This document shows, one piece after another, positions 53,535 through 63,584 of a stretch of 64,000 nt of DNA. The stretch is from Acidobacteriota bacterium. GTDB taxonomy: Bacteria; Acidobacteriota; Blastocatellia; Pyrinomonadales; Pyrinomonadaceae. The DNA lies in contig QQUY01000001.1 in assembly GCA_003385635.1 (NCBI GenBank), positions 682,001 through 746,000 of the forward strand. The letters run 5' to 3'. The notes below the pieces were generated by a model. It did no database searches. It was not told the DNA's origin and worked only from the letters and a program-made list of their open reading frames with translations. Both the position numbers and the translations under genes were made by a program. Each line of letters begins with the position of its first letter. Positions within the stretch are counted from its first letter, which is position 1.

Positions 53535-56339
53535 CTAGAACTCGAACTCTACCTCAAGTTCGATCCTTCGGTTGCCACCGGAATTACCACCCCAGCCTCC
53601 GACAGTCGAGAGTGACTCGCCAAAAAGAGGCGACCGAAGATTACCGACCGGTGAGCTGAGATTGGTGCGATTGAAGAGGTTCCTGAACGTGAAAGTAAAC
53701 TCGAGCGAGTACTTGGAATCGCTGCCGCCTCCGCCGCCCCTGCGTCCACCGCCGAACGGACCTCCGAACCTGCCGCCTCTTCTTCCCCGGCCGGAGGAGT
53801 TGTCGTCTCCGCTTTCACGGCTACCGAACTCGAACGCCTTCGATGCTCTCAGATTCACGACAAAGAACTCGGGAGATGTCCCGTAGTTGCGCGGGATAAT
53901 GTTGTCGAAATCCGAAACGCCGGTCGGATCGCAAAAGCTGTTCGTAAGGCTCAGCGCATCGCATCGTGCGAACAACTCAGCGAAGGTCGGCCGCTCGTTA
54001 AACAACGTATCGCCGTTCGTGTCCTCGCCGGTCGTGATGTTGAACGGTGAACCCGAACGGATTATCACGAAGGGCCTGAACCTAAGGCCCCAAGGGGCGT
54101 CGTAGTTTCCTCCGATCACGAACCGATGAGTCGAATCGAGTGATGAACGCCCGTACTCGCCGGACAGGTCGTACTGGTTCACGGGAAAGGAACCAGCGCC
54201 GTCCGTATCGCTCTTGGCGTCCGTGAGGGAGTAGTTCGCGAATATCGAGTGGTTGCTGAAACGTGTTCTCAAGTTGACGATGAACTGTTGCTGGTCCAGA
54301 CGTCCAGTCGATTCGTACTGGAATATATTGCCTTCGTCCGGGAACGGCCGCACGTCGTCGATCGGTGCATTGACATTTCGCGAACGGAGAAGCCTGCGGG
54401 TCTTAGTGTTCAGATAGGTAGCCGAAGCAGTCGTGCTGAACGGAAGCTCACGCTCGACACTGATCGCAAACTGCGAAGTGTAAGGCGACTTTAGTTCCGG
54501 CGACACTACCCGCGTGGTCTGCGGTTGCTGAAACCCCGAAAGATCTTCGATCGTCGGAACGTTCGAGACGCCATTCAACGTAAACACGGCATCGTCCAAA
54601 ATGTCCGGGTCCTCAACGATAAACCTAAGCTGATTCTCACCGTTGAACCGGTTCGCCTGCAGCGTGAGGTTTGAAGAGAACCTGTCAAAGAAAAGTCCGT
54701 AACCTCCTCTGATGACAGTCTTCGGATCGCCTCCCGCAGCAAATGGCGCCCAGGCGAACCCGAATCGAGGAGCCAGGTCCATGTCACTGTCTATATTGTT
54801 CTGATTTTCGTAGCGAATTCCGAACGATAGCGTGAGGCCAGGATTTACTCTCCAGTCCTCCTGAGCGAAGAGGCCTACATCTGTTTGTGAAACCGAAGCC
54901 TGGGGATCGCCGCCCGCGATAGTGAACTGGGTAGGGATCGCATTGCCCAAAATGGCGTCACGGTACTGATCAAGGCTCGTGAAAGTGAAAGTTCCCGCGA
55001 AGTTGTTGGGTGAGGCGTTGACGGTCCTGATATATCTTAGCCGTCCTCCTACCTTCAGAGAATGCTGATCGAGCAGGAACGAAGTGAAGTTCTGAATCTC
55101 AAACCGGTCGTCGTTCGCAAACGAATTTCCAACGTTCGCTCCGCCGCCAGTAAAGGCATCAAGAACGCGGATCGTTGGGGAGTCGATGCCGCCGAGTTCC
55201 GAACTCCGCTGCCTCAGATACTGGAACCGCGTTTCGTTGATGATCCTGGGGCTGAGGATCGCGGTTTCGGTGATCCGTATATATTGTTCGGTGTCTTCGG
55301 TCTCGTAGCCGCGGGAAAGAAGATTGAATCCTCCCAGGCCGGCATTGTCGCGAGTCTCCCGCTCGATACCGTATCGGAAGGTCAGAGTGTTGTTCTCATT
55401 GATCTGGAAATCGATTCTGGGATCAAACTCAAACTCTTTCGAAGGAGACGACGCCGAGATCTGAAGCGACTGCTCATTCAGGTTGTCGTCCAGCACGAGT
55501 GCGTTAACGAACGAATTGTTCTGGGTGTCCTGATACTCGAAGCTGATGAAATACGAGGCACGGTTCTGAATGATCGGTCCGCCGATCCTTGCTTCAAACT
55601 CTTTCCGTTGGTACGGCGGCCGCGAATCGAGAAAAGGATTCCTCGAATTAAAGGACTCGTCTTCGAATTCAAACTCGACAGAGCCGCGCGTCCTGTCGGT
55701 GCCGGGTTTGGTCAGTATCTCGATCCTGCCGTATCCGAGCCGATCGAATTCGGACGAGAACGGGTTCGAGTTGATCCTGATCTCACGGATCGTGTCCCTC
55801 GGCGGGAGGCTACCGCCCGAAAAACCGTCTACGTAGATCCCTCCTCCGTTTGGCCCGGCTCCCGGTCCGGCAAGCGCCTGAAGCGCTTGCTCAAGATCTT
55901 CCTCGTCATCGGGAAGCGCCTGAATATCCTCCTCGTTCAGGACGATCGCGCCCGCGTTGGCATCCGGCGAAACATCTATTTCGTTTGTGTTTTCCGTTAC
56001 CGAAACCTCGGTCTCCACTGCCTCGACCTCGAGAGCTGCTTCGACTGAAGCCGGGCGGCCAGCTGTTACCGTTACATTAGTTCTCGTAAACTCAGCGAAA
56101 CCCGGGCTTTGGATTCGAACTGCGTAGGTCCCAGCTGGAACCCGTTCGATCTCAAAGGTTCCTGACTCATTCGTAACCGTGTTCTTCTGAAATCCGTCAG
56201 CCTCGACAGTGACGCTCGCGCCGACTATTACGGCACCTGTTACGTCGACGACCCGCCCCTCAATGGTTCCGGTGTTCTGTGCTAGGACACCGAAAGCGAG
56301 AACCAGTATCGTAATAAATGTATATAAAAGACTTTTCAT
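53535..56339 (-). CDS. Oar-like TonB-dependent receptor with Gly/Arg-rich insertion
   Basis: The 934-aa protein has a signal peptide (to about VLAQ), a carboxypeptidase-regulatory domain (GTIEGRVVDVTGAVIVGASV), a plug (EEDIQALPDDEEDLEQALQ; FSSEFDRLGYGRIEILTKPG) and a large beta-barrel ending in ELEVEFEF with a terminal Phe. A low-complexity acidic/basic stretch near 855-885 (SGRGRRGGRFGGPFGGGRR then GGGGG) interrupts the last strands and looks like a long extracellular or periplasmic loop. The plug lacks a clear TonB box. Substrate unknown. It pairs with the receptor at 48.8 kb on the other side of a secreted protein. Confidence 0.9.
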   Translation of the reverse strand: MKSLLYTFITILVLAFGVLAQNTGTIEGRVVDVTGAVIVGASVTVEADGFQKNTVTNESGTFEIERVPAGTYAVRIQSPGFAEFTRTNVTVTAGRPASVEAALEVEAVETEVSVTENTNEIDVSPDANAGAIVLNEEDIQALPDDEEDLEQALQALAGPGAGPNGGGIYVDGFSGGSLPPRDTIREIRINSNPFSSEFDRLGYGRIEILTKPGTDRTRGSVEFEFEDESFNSRNPFLDSRPPYQRKEFEARIGGPIIQNRASYFISFEYQDTQNNSFVNALVLDDNLNEQSLQISASSPSKEFEFDPRIDFQINENNTLTFRYGIERETRDNAGLGGFNLLSRGYETEDTEQYIRITETAILSPRIINETRFQYLRQRSSELGGIDSPTIRVLDAFTGGGANVGNSFANDDRFEIQNFTSFLLDQHSLKVGGRLRYIRTVNASPNNFAGTFTFTSLDQYRDAILGNAIPTQFTIAGGDPQASVSQTDVGLFAQEDWRVNPGLTLSFGIRYENQNNIDSDMDLAPRFGFAWAPFAAGGDPKTVIRGGYGLFFDRFSSNLTLQANRFNGENQLRFIVEDPDILDDAVFTLNGVSNVPTIEDLSGFQQPQTTRVVSPELKSPYTSQFAISVERELPFSTTASATYLNTKTRRLLRSRNVNAPIDDVRPFPDEGNIFQYESTGRLDQQQFIVNLRTRFSNHSIFANYSLTDAKSDTDGAGSFPVNQYDLSGEYGRSSLDSTHRFVIGGNYDAPWGLRFRPFVIIRSGSPFNITTGEDTNGDTLFNERPTFAELFARCDALSLTNSFCDPTGVSDFDNIIPRNYGTSPEFFVVNLRASKAFEFGSRESGDDNSSGRGRRGGRFGGPFGGGRRGGGGGSDSKYSLEFTFTFRNLFNRTNLSSPVGNLRSPLFGESLSTVGGWGGNSGGNRRIELEVEFEF

Positions 56340-56625
56340 TGCTCCCCCTGATATAAATTCCTCGCACCCCTAAAAGCCCAAGTCTAACAACCCGCTTCCA
56401 AAGGCAACAAGAAATTCGCTAAATCTTTACAAAAATTTACGTTTTCCAGATGTACCGCGGGTTTCGGCTCAAGGGAAGCTTTCGAACTCACAGAGGATTC
56501 AGTTTCAATCGCGGGCGGAAGGTGCGGCCGAGACTGGCGGGCGAGAGAGCGGAGAAATATGTCGGGACTTTGTCGGTTCGAGGGAATCTGCTATTTTCGC
56601 AAGACGTTGTCTTTGACGTTTTAGC
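56340..56625. other. Spacer between the second TonB receptor and tRNA-Val
   Basis: A 286-bp spacer. It should hold the promoter of the receptor gene (AT-rich around 56340-56440) and that of the tRNA. No clear promoter boxes, repeats or genes stand out. Confidence 0.5.
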
Positions 56626-56700
56626 GCCGACTTAGCTCAGTGGTAGAGCATCCGCTTCACACGCGGGAGGTCAGAAGTTCAAATCTTCTAGTCGGCACCA
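56626..56700 (+). tRNA. tRNA-Val (anticodon CAC)
   Basis: A cloverleaf folds cleanly: acceptor GCCGACT/AGTCGGC, D arm GCTC-AGTGGTA-GAGC, anticodon arm TCCGC-TTCACAC-GCGGG with anticodon CAC (reading GUG), T arm AGAAG-TTCAAAT-CTTCT, discriminator A and encoded CCA at 56698-56700. Confidence 0.95.
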
Positions 56701-56949
56701 GATTTCTTCAGCTTCAACGGAGTCTGAGACTCCCAACATCTACTGCGAGACTTGTTGCACCCGTTTAAGCGGAGGACTCTGAATGGAAATGAAGCCTCTT
56801 TGGCTCCCACGGAGCCGGGAAACTACAACAGATTTCACGAGCTCGAATCCCCCGCGTCACCTGGAACTGCTCGGACAACTACTTTCCCGGCACCACTGAT
56901 TCGGGTTCTTCTCTGATTCGTCGACGGTACAGAGGCCTCTGAAAATCGA

Positions 56950-57285
56950 TCAGCAATTCAATAGGTCAGCGACCACTTCGTTGAGATCAAGTTGTTCTCC
57001 CCTTGTGTTCACCTGCTCGTAGTAGTCGTGCAATCCCGATTCCTCAACCGCTCTCTCGAACTTCTTTACCATTTCCTTGTCAGGCATCTTCCAGATTGCA
57101 AGGTAATCGAAACCTGAGGTATGAGGAGTGTCTTCGTCGTTTATCGCAAATCCGACAGCTTCTACGCCTTCACCGAGAAGTTGTTGAATGGTGACTCCCA
57201 ATTCGCTCATCCACGCGTTACGATCTTCTGCACTCAGGTCAAGCCATTTTTGGCGAAACTTCCAAAGTTCAACGTATATGTACAT
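56950..57285 (-). CDS. Small conserved hypothetical protein (DUF6616-like)
   Basis: The 111-aa protein (MYIYVELWKFRQKWLDLSAEDRNAWM...) looks like a dimeric alpha/beta-barrel (ferredoxin-like) protein: strand MYIYVELW, a helix with AEDRNAWMSEL, strand VEAVGFAIND, then FDYLAIWKM and a helix MVKKFERAVEESGLHDYYEQ. It probably belongs to the small DUF6616 family of unknown function; this is by pattern only. AGGACTGGAGATGTACATATACGT precedes the start in minus sense. It stands alone. Confidence 0.7.
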   Translation of the reverse strand: MYIYVELWKFRQKWLDLSAEDRNAWMSELGVTIQQLLGEGVEAVGFAINDEDTPHTSGFDYLAIWKMPDKEMVKKFERAVEESGLHDYYEQVNTRGEQLDLNEVVADLLNC

Positions 57286-57607
57286 CTCCAGTCCTCCTGT
57301 TCCATATGGTAGATCTTTGATCTCGGAGTACCTTACCCAAGGTTTGCACGGTCTTGAATACCATTCTCAAGCGTCTCGGATTGTAAAGGGTTCTTAACGA
57401 TCGGTCGGCATCGTAAGACCAACTCTACGAGATCAAGCCCCGTTTGGCCCTGAATCGATGTCTTGGCGGTTCCTGATCCGGAACAACGTAGATTCAGTTC
57501 AGCATTGAATCTGCCAAGGAACCACTGCTCATTGATCCTCGCTGTGTGCCGTGGGTGTAATATACAGGGATGCAACTTCAATTCAATAACAGGAAATAGG
57601 AGGAACG
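57286..57607. other. Gene-free spacer
   Basis: A 322-bp spacer between divergent genes. An open frame on the minus strand (57333-57728) overlaps the real plus-strand gene and has no family resemblance. The right half contains TTGATC (57532-57537) followed by TGTAATAT, a weak promoter candidate for the 57608 gene. Confidence 0.5.
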
Positions 57608-58153
57608 ATGGGTTTCGACATTCACGCGTGGGGATACAGGGGGCATAAGAGCGGCAGCAAAGAAGGGCGAACACCCTTTCGCTATTCAAAAAAGGACTGC
57701 CTGGATCAGGAGGATTTTGAGCCCCCAAAACTCTTGGCGATGATTCCGGACTCGCCGGATGCGGCCGGCGTCGCGAAAAAGATCGTCGGCACTCCCGAAG
57801 GACACGTCGGGGGTGCTGAGGTACAAGGAATGATGAAGATCGCCGAAATGATCTTCGCCCACCAGATCGTTCAGGGAGTGATGTTCCTCGCGATGCACGG
57901 TAGGGCCGGCCAGATAAGTGTCTACTGCCACCAGAAGAAATGGTATTGGGCGGACGCGAACAGCTTTGTGAACTGCTATCTTTACGGCACGAACCCCGGA
58001 AAGGAATTTCTAAGATCGATCTCCCCGGGACTGAAGAAGACCGAGCTTAACAACTTCGGAGTACTTGCCCAGATCTCGATCATTCTGAGCAAATACGACA
58101 GGAAGCTTCCGAAGCACACGGACGCAAATTTGCGCATAGAGATCCGGCACTGA
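57608..58153 (+). CDS. Conserved hypothetical cytoplasmic protein
   Basis: The 181-aa protein (MGFDIHAWGYRGHKSGSKEG...) has no signal peptide and ends IILSKYDRKLPKHTDANLRIEIRH. A central helix-rich part (VAKKIVGTPEGHVGGAEVQGMMKIAEMIFAHQIVQGVMFLAMHG) is followed by WYWADANSFVNCYLYGTNPGKEFLRSIS. I recognise no domain. GGAGGAACG-ATG gives a strong ribosome binding site, which together with codon regularity supports it being real. It precedes tRNA-Phe on the opposite strand. Confidence 0.65.
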   Translation: MGFDIHAWGYRGHKSGSKEGRTPFRYSKKDCLDQEDFEPPKLLAMIPDSPDAAGVAKKIVGTPEGHVGGAEVQGMMKIAEMIFAHQIVQGVMFLAMHGRAGQISVYCHQKKWYWADANSFVNCYLYGTNPGKEFLRSISPGLKKTELNNFGVLAQISIILSKYDRKLPKHTDANLRIEIRH

Positions 58154-58204
58154 ATCTGTTAGGCATCCCTGGTGGAGTTTCGAACTTGTAGATACAAACA
58201 AAAA

Positions 58205-58240
58205 GACCAATGATCCTTGAAACATGATCATTGATCCTTG
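58205..58240. repeat. TGATCCTTGAAACATGATCA repeat
   Basis: CAATGATCCTTG, then AAACATGATCATTGATCCTTG: a short block of the TGATCAATTG/TGATACC family described at 19678-19811, next to the tRNA gene. Confidence 0.6.
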
Positions 58241-58244
58241 AGCG

Positions 58245-58320
<76 letters not shown>

Positions 58321-58460
58321 TCTCAAAATTTACAAGGGGTTCACTTCGAGGCAAGTTTGCAAGTGTACCCAAGCGGAAATCTGATGTCAACTAAACCAAA
58401 GCCTTAAAGAAAAAGATTAAGGAAATACGAAATAATCAGTAATAATGGGGCAAAAAGGTG

Positions 58461-58523
58461 TTGACAATAATTCTGAGAGGTCTATAATTACCCGATAGTG
58501 ACCGTTTGCCAATGTCGGTCACT
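58461..58523 (+). promoter_or_regulatory. Consensus sigma-70 promoter with leader hairpin
   Basis: TTGACA (58461-58466), 16 bp, TATAAT (58483-58488): both boxes are perfect consensus. At the expected start of the transcript an exact 8-bp inverted repeat AGTGACCG (58497-58504) / CGGTCACT (58516-58523) would form a 5' hairpin in a leader of about 155 nt before the lipoprotein ATG. Confidence 0.75.
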
Positions 58524-58650
58524 AACACCTTCCGAAGCCCGTTTGATATTACCTTCCGTGCCGGTTTGTTCGCGGCCGCTGTCCACCGGCGGTTCGTTGG
58601 TCAAGCCGGCACAGCTAATTTTAAAGCAGTGATTTTCCAAGGCCCGAATT

Positions 58651-59046
58651 ATGAGACCCAAACTACTAGCTGTTTTCCTTATTTGCTCTGCGATCGTGCC
58701 CGCCTCTTGCGGCGGTTCCGCGTCTGACCCGAACGGAACGGACGGCAACTCTTCGACAAACGAGTTCTCAAATGGGAACGATATCAACGGACCTCGGATA
58801 CTGAATCTTAATGCGGAGAACGGAGAGATAGCTCCCGGGATTCCCGCCAATGGAAATCAGGCGGTGAACATTCCCAAGGGGGCAACTCCGACTCCCGGCA
58901 TACCGGACGAAGAGACCCTTCGTCGCCAGATGAGAGGAACCAACACCGACCCGAACGTCGTCAACCGTCCTGCACGAACGGTGCCGGAGTCGAATTCAAA
59001 ACCCAACGATCCGCTTGGAAGACCCCGCAAGACGAACTCGAACTGA
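58651..59046 (+). CDS. Putative lipoprotein, low complexity
   Basis: The 131-aa protein has a lipoprotein signal (MRPKLLAVFLICSAIVPASC, lipobox at Cys20) and a mature part rich in N, G, P, S and T (NGTDGNSSTNEF, NEFSNGNDINGPR) without predicted folded domain. It may be a surface-exposed spacer-like lipoprotein. A consensus promoter with a long structured leader lies upstream, so it may be strongly expressed. No family is recognised. Confidence 0.65.
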   Translation: MRPKLLAVFLICSAIVPASCGGSASDPNGTDGNSSTNEFSNGNDINGPRILNLNAENGEIAPGIPANGNQAVNIPKGATPTPGIPDEETLRRQMRGTNTDPNVVNRPARTVPESNSKPNDPLGRPRKTNSN

Positions 59047-59090
59047 GTCCGTCTCCGGGGCCTTTTTATGAGTTGTAGGTTTTCGGTTCT

Positions 59091-60158
<1,068 letters not shown>

Positions 60159-60314
60159 TGGTCCTACGCTCCTCTACTGAAGAAATTTGTGGCAATTTCG
60201 TGAGGTCGGAGGAAGTGTAGCAGATGTGTTTCACAGATGCAACAACAAGTTGATGTGTGAAACGTGTGAGAATTTTCCGGGAGCGGTTCCCCGGAAGTGG
60301 ATGTACCTTACAAC

Positions 60315-60590
60315 GAGTCTGTTGGGTCTGTCGAGTCTGTTGGGTCTGTCGAGTCTGTTGGGTCTGTTGAGTCGATTGGGTCTGTCGGGTCTATTGGGTC
60401 TGTCGGGTCGGATGAGTCGATTGAGTCTGTCGAGTCTGTTGGGTCGGTTGAGTCTGTTGGGTCTGTTGGGTCTATCGGGTCGGTTGAGTCGATTGAGTCT
60501 GTCGAGTCTGTTGGGTCGGTTGAGTCTGTTGGGTCTGTTGGGTCTATCGGGTCGGTTGAGTCGGTTGAGTCTATTGGGTCGGATGGGCTT
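60315..60590. repeat. 9-bp minisatellite next to recA
   Basis: About 30 units of a 9-bp motif (consensus GTYKRTYGR, e.g. GTCTGTTGG, GTCGATTGA) run without interruption. Positions 60419-60490 and 60491-60562 are an exact 72-bp duplication (8 units each), showing recent unequal duplication. Because the unit is a multiple of 3, two plus-strand frames stay open (ESVGSVESVG or SLLGLSSLLG type), but neither has a family match or clear start. Confidence 0.92.
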
Positions 60591-60658
60591 GGTCGATCTT
60601 TCGGGTCAGATCGTTCTTTGAAAGAGGGGTGCTTTGAGAATAGCCTGCAGATGCTGGT

Positions 60659-60955
60659 CTAGAATTCCGTCAGTTCCTTTCCGGTCTTTTGCTGGAATTG
60701 TTCCGCCAGCGACGGGACGCCGGCCGATTCCGCGTCACGAGTCATCCTCTCAACCCGCCACATCGGATAGAAAATGTCCTGCATGGGCAGGTATTGCTCG
60801 CCATTACGGATCGCGACCGCCCATTCGTCAAAGTACGCAAGGTCGATTCCGCGGACAAAGAGACCGGCGCTAGAGATTTCCTTAAGGGTCCCGAGAATTT
60901 TCTCCCTGGGATTTTGCAGAACCACAGTCACGACATCGCCTTCAGAGATCTTCAT
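60659..60955 (-). CDS. Small conserved hypothetical, Sm-like beta-barrel candidate
   Basis: The 98-aa protein begins MKISEGDVVTVVLQNPREKILGTLKEISSAGLFVRGIDLAYFDEW, whose strand pattern resembles a LSm/SH3-like small barrel, and ends with MWRVERMTRDAESAGVPSLAEQFQQKTGKELTEF. The function is unknown. It overlaps or abuts the GT39 gene (4 bp apart), so the two are probably cotranscribed; the gene lies just after the minisatellite. Confidence 0.7.
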   Translation of the reverse strand: MKISEGDVVTVVLQNPREKILGTLKEISSAGLFVRGIDLAYFDEWAVAIRNGEQYLPMQDIFYPMWRVERMTRDAESAGVPSLAEQFQQKTGKELTEF

Positions 60956-60959
60956 CTGA

Positions 60960-62525
60960 TCACTCCTTTAACTTCCTTTCCGAAGGCCTGACAACGACTA
61001 TTTCCCACTCCCCGAAAACAGCAAGCGACTCGGAATCAAATCCCGGCAATTGATCCTCCTTCCACTTTTCCCAATTCAGCCGGACGACCAGCACACTTCC
61101 GGTTGGTTGGGTGGAAGCCAGATCGACTATTTCAGAGGGAGATCTATGTACTCTCTGGGTCCCTTCCGGTTCGCGGATCAGCCGACCGGCCGCATAAAAT
61201 TCGAGGCCGTGATTCGTGGCCTTAAACGCGGCCACCTTCAGATTCCGCGCTCCTTTTTTCTCGGCCGCTTCGATAAGCCCCTTTGCCGAGTCAGCGTAGA
61301 AAAAAGAGGGGGCGATTAATGCCAGGATGATGATACACACCGTAAACATCCCGATGGCAAAAGACTTGCTGATCATATCCCTTGCCTTGGAAACAGCAGC
61401 GAACTTGTTCACGAAGATAGCTGTCAGGATCGCCGCAGGCGGCAGAGAGGGCAGGACATATCCGGGGAGCTTTGACCCGCTGAACGAGAAGAACACGAGC
61501 GGGACAAGCATCCAGGCAAACGCGAAGAACACGAGATCGGAGGGCGCTTCGGACTTTGAACGGCCGGAAAACCTTGAATAAAGATCAATGCCGATTCGCT
61601 TGCCCTCTTTCCAGACAGAAACCAGAAAGAATGGGATCCACGGGATCGTCATCAATGGAAAGATCAGCCAGAAGAACCAGAAGGGCTGCGGATGCCTGTA
61701 TTTGTTGGACGTATACCTTTGGAAATGGTGCTGAACGAAGAACTGATCGATGAACTCCCAGCCGTGGCGCAGATACATCGGCAGGTACCAGCTTGAGGCA
61801 GCAAGGAGGCCTAAGACCGGACCCCACGCAATGCTGATCAAGAGGTCCTTCCGCGGCAGCTGCCACTTTAATATGTAAAAGAACGATACGGTGGCAGCAG
61901 GAAAAACGATCCCGATAAGGCCCTTTGCCAGTGTTGCGACACCGGCAAAGAAATAGAAGCCTGCGAGGAAAAGATACCTTGTGGATGTCTTGCCGCTGCG
62001 TTCCGCCTCAAGGTACCAAAGATAAAAGAAAGTTAGACTGGCCGTTAGTGGAAAGGTGACGATGATGTCAAAGCTCGCGCCCCTTGAAAAAGCGATCAGC
62101 CCGAGACACGTGGCGGGGATCGCAAGCATCCAGAACGCGAAAGGGGTCCTACCAGATCTCGCTTCGAATCCAACAGATTCTTTCAGACCGATAAAGAAAA
62201 GGCAGAAGACGGTCCCAAGTCCGAAAAGCGCAGAACCGATCCTTGCGGAGAACTCCGAGACTCCGAATATGTTGTAGGCGGAGATCTGAAGCCAGTACAG
62301 GAGTGCCGGCTTTTCGAACCAGTTGAATCCGCCGAGGGTGGTAGTAACCCAGTCGCCCCGCTCGAACATCTCTCTTGCGACCTGCGAGTACCTGGGTTCA
62401 TCGGGTCCGACCAAAGGCAGGCCGAGACCGAAAAAGTACAGATATCCCATCAAGATCGTGGCGACGAACAGCCACATAAGAGGGCCCCGGAACCGGGATT
62501 GTGATGTCTTGGATATTTCTGCCAT
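60960..62525 (-). CDS. GT39/ArnT-like membrane glycosyltransferase
   Basis: The 521-aa integral membrane protein has about 11-12 hydrophobic helices and the family's first periplasmic loop DEPRYSQVAREMFERGDWVTTTLGGFNWFEKPALLYWLQ, with the DEPRY acidic motif and EKPxLxYW. Such enzymes transfer sugars from lipid carriers to lipid A or proteins. ATG 62525 (MAEISKTSQSR) is preferred; the frame is open to 62654, but that stretch overlaps the divergent gene. It diverges from the Gfo/Idh gene across a 48-bp spacer. Confidence 0.9.
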   Translation of the reverse strand: MAEISKTSQSRFRGPLMWLFVATILMGYLYFFGLGLPLVGPDEPRYSQVAREMFERGDWVTTTLGGFNWFEKPALLYWLQISAYNIFGVSEFSARIGSALFGLGTVFCLFFIGLKESVGFEARSGRTPFAFWMLAIPATCLGLIAFSRGASFDIIVTFPLTASLTFFYLWYLEAERSGKTSTRYLFLAGFYFFAGVATLAKGLIGIVFPAATVSFFYILKWQLPRKDLLISIAWGPVLGLLAASSWYLPMYLRHGWEFIDQFFVQHHFQRYTSNKYRHPQPFWFFWLIFPLMTIPWIPFFLVSVWKEGKRIGIDLYSRFSGRSKSEAPSDLVFFAFAWMLVPLVFFSFSGSKLPGYVLPSLPPAAILTAIFVNKFAAVSKARDMISKSFAIGMFTVCIIILALIAPSFFYADSAKGLIEAAEKKGARNLKVAAFKATNHGLEFYAAGRLIREPEGTQRVHRSPSEIVDLASTQPTGSVLVVRLNWEKWKEDQLPGFDSESLAVFGEWEIVVVRPSERKLKE

Positions 62526-62573
62526 ACTAGCGGGAAACTGAAGTATCGCGTAAATTTCGCGACCTTTCAATCT

Positions 62574-63569
62574 ATGATCCCCGAACAGAACGGACGAGAA
62601 GGCGAGCCCCTCAGAACGGCGGTCGTGGGTGTCGGCTCGCTTGGAAGACATCACGCCAGAAACTACGCAGACCTTACTTCGGAAGGAACAGCGAAACTTT
62701 CGGCGGTTTGCGACATAGACGAGACGGCCGGAAGGTCGATCGCTGATCAGTTTGATACTTCATTCACCGCCGACTGGCGGACGCTTACTGATTCTATCGA
62801 TGCTGTCTCGATCGTTGCGCCGACGGAGCTTCATTGCGAGATCGCGTGCGGTTTTCTTGAAAAGGGAGTCCACTGCCTTGTCGAAAAGCCGATCGCCAAG
62901 ACTCTCGATGAGGCCGACAAGATGATCTCGGCCGCGAACGCATCCGGTGCAAAGCTGATGGTCGGGCATCTTGAACGCTTCAATCCGGCGATGGCCGCCC
63001 TAAAGCCTCACGTCACAACGCCTCTCTATTTTGAGATCCACAGGGTCTCTCCATTCCCGAACCGGAGCCTCGACGTGGATGTCGTGCTGGACGTAATGAT
63101 CCACGATCTTGATGCCGTGCAATGGCTTGTGGGCGAGGATGTCGAAGCCGATTCCGTTTCCGCGGTCGGGATACCGATCATCTCGGACAAGGTCGATGCG
63201 GCGAATGCGAGACTGGAGTTTGCGAACGGCGCGGTTGCAAATATCACGGCCTCGCGCGTAGGAACAGAGAAGATCCGCAAGACCAGGTTCTACCAGACAA
63301 ATTCGTACGTCGTCCTTGATTATGTTACCAAGTTCGCGTCTGTTACCTCGCTTGATCCGTCCGCGGCTCATCCGCTTCTTGGTATCAGCGTTAACAAACT
63401 GGAAGTTACAGAAGTTGAGCCGTTGAGGGCGGAGCTTGAGGCATTTTTAAAGTCTGCGCGTGAAGGATCGGAACCTCCGGTCACAGCTGAGGACGGCAGA
63501 AGGGCACTGGTGCTCGCTCTTCAGGTGCTTGAGAAGATCGAGACCCACAGGGCACGCCTTCGCCTGTAG
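62574..63569 (+). CDS. Gfo/Idh/MocA-family oxidoreductase
   Basis: The 331-aa NAD(P)-dependent enzyme has the Rossmann motif TAVVGVGSLGRHHARNY (residues about 16-32), CDIDETAGR, the signature VEKPIAKTLDEAD with the catalytic Lys, MVGHLERFNPA, and the catalytic His region DVMIHDLDAVQWL. These enzymes oxidise or reduce sugars such as UDP-GlcNAc derivatives; in Acidobacteria and related groups similar genes accompany lipid-A or LPS sugar genes. A GT39 glycosyltransferase lies divergently upstream. The 48-bp divergent spacer contains CGCGTAAATTTCGCG, a near-palindrome. Confidence 0.92.
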   Translation: MIPEQNGREGEPLRTAVVGVGSLGRHHARNYADLTSEGTAKLSAVCDIDETAGRSIADQFDTSFTADWRTLTDSIDAVSIVAPTELHCEIACGFLEKGVHCLVEKPIAKTLDEADKMISAANASGAKLMVGHLERFNPAMAALKPHVTTPLYFEIHRVSPFPNRSLDVDVVLDVMIHDLDAVQWLVGEDVEADSVSAVGIPIISDKVDAANARLEFANGAVANITASRVGTEKIRKTRFYQTNSYVVLDYVTKFASVTSLDPSAAHPLLGISVNKLEVTEVEPLRAELEAFLKSAREGSEPPVTAEDGRRALVLALQVLEKIETHRARLRL

Positions 63570-63584
63570 TTGCCTGCCAAGAGG

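Noticed and set aside
55062..56048. A 328-aa open frame on the plus strand
   Set aside because: It lies entirely antisense to the second TonB receptor gene, has no signal or domain and reads as a shadow frame.
57333..57728. A 131-aa minus-strand frame
   Set aside because: It overlaps the 57608 gene, which has a strong ribosome binding site, and has no recognisable domain.
59045..59090. Possible terminator between the lipoprotein gene and recA
   Set aside because: A U-tract is present but no stable stem of more than four base pairs could be drawn.
60187..60662. Two plus-strand frames rich in LSSLLG or ESVGSV repeats
   Set aside because: They are frame-open only because the minisatellite unit is 9 bp; there is no convincing start, ribosome binding site or family.
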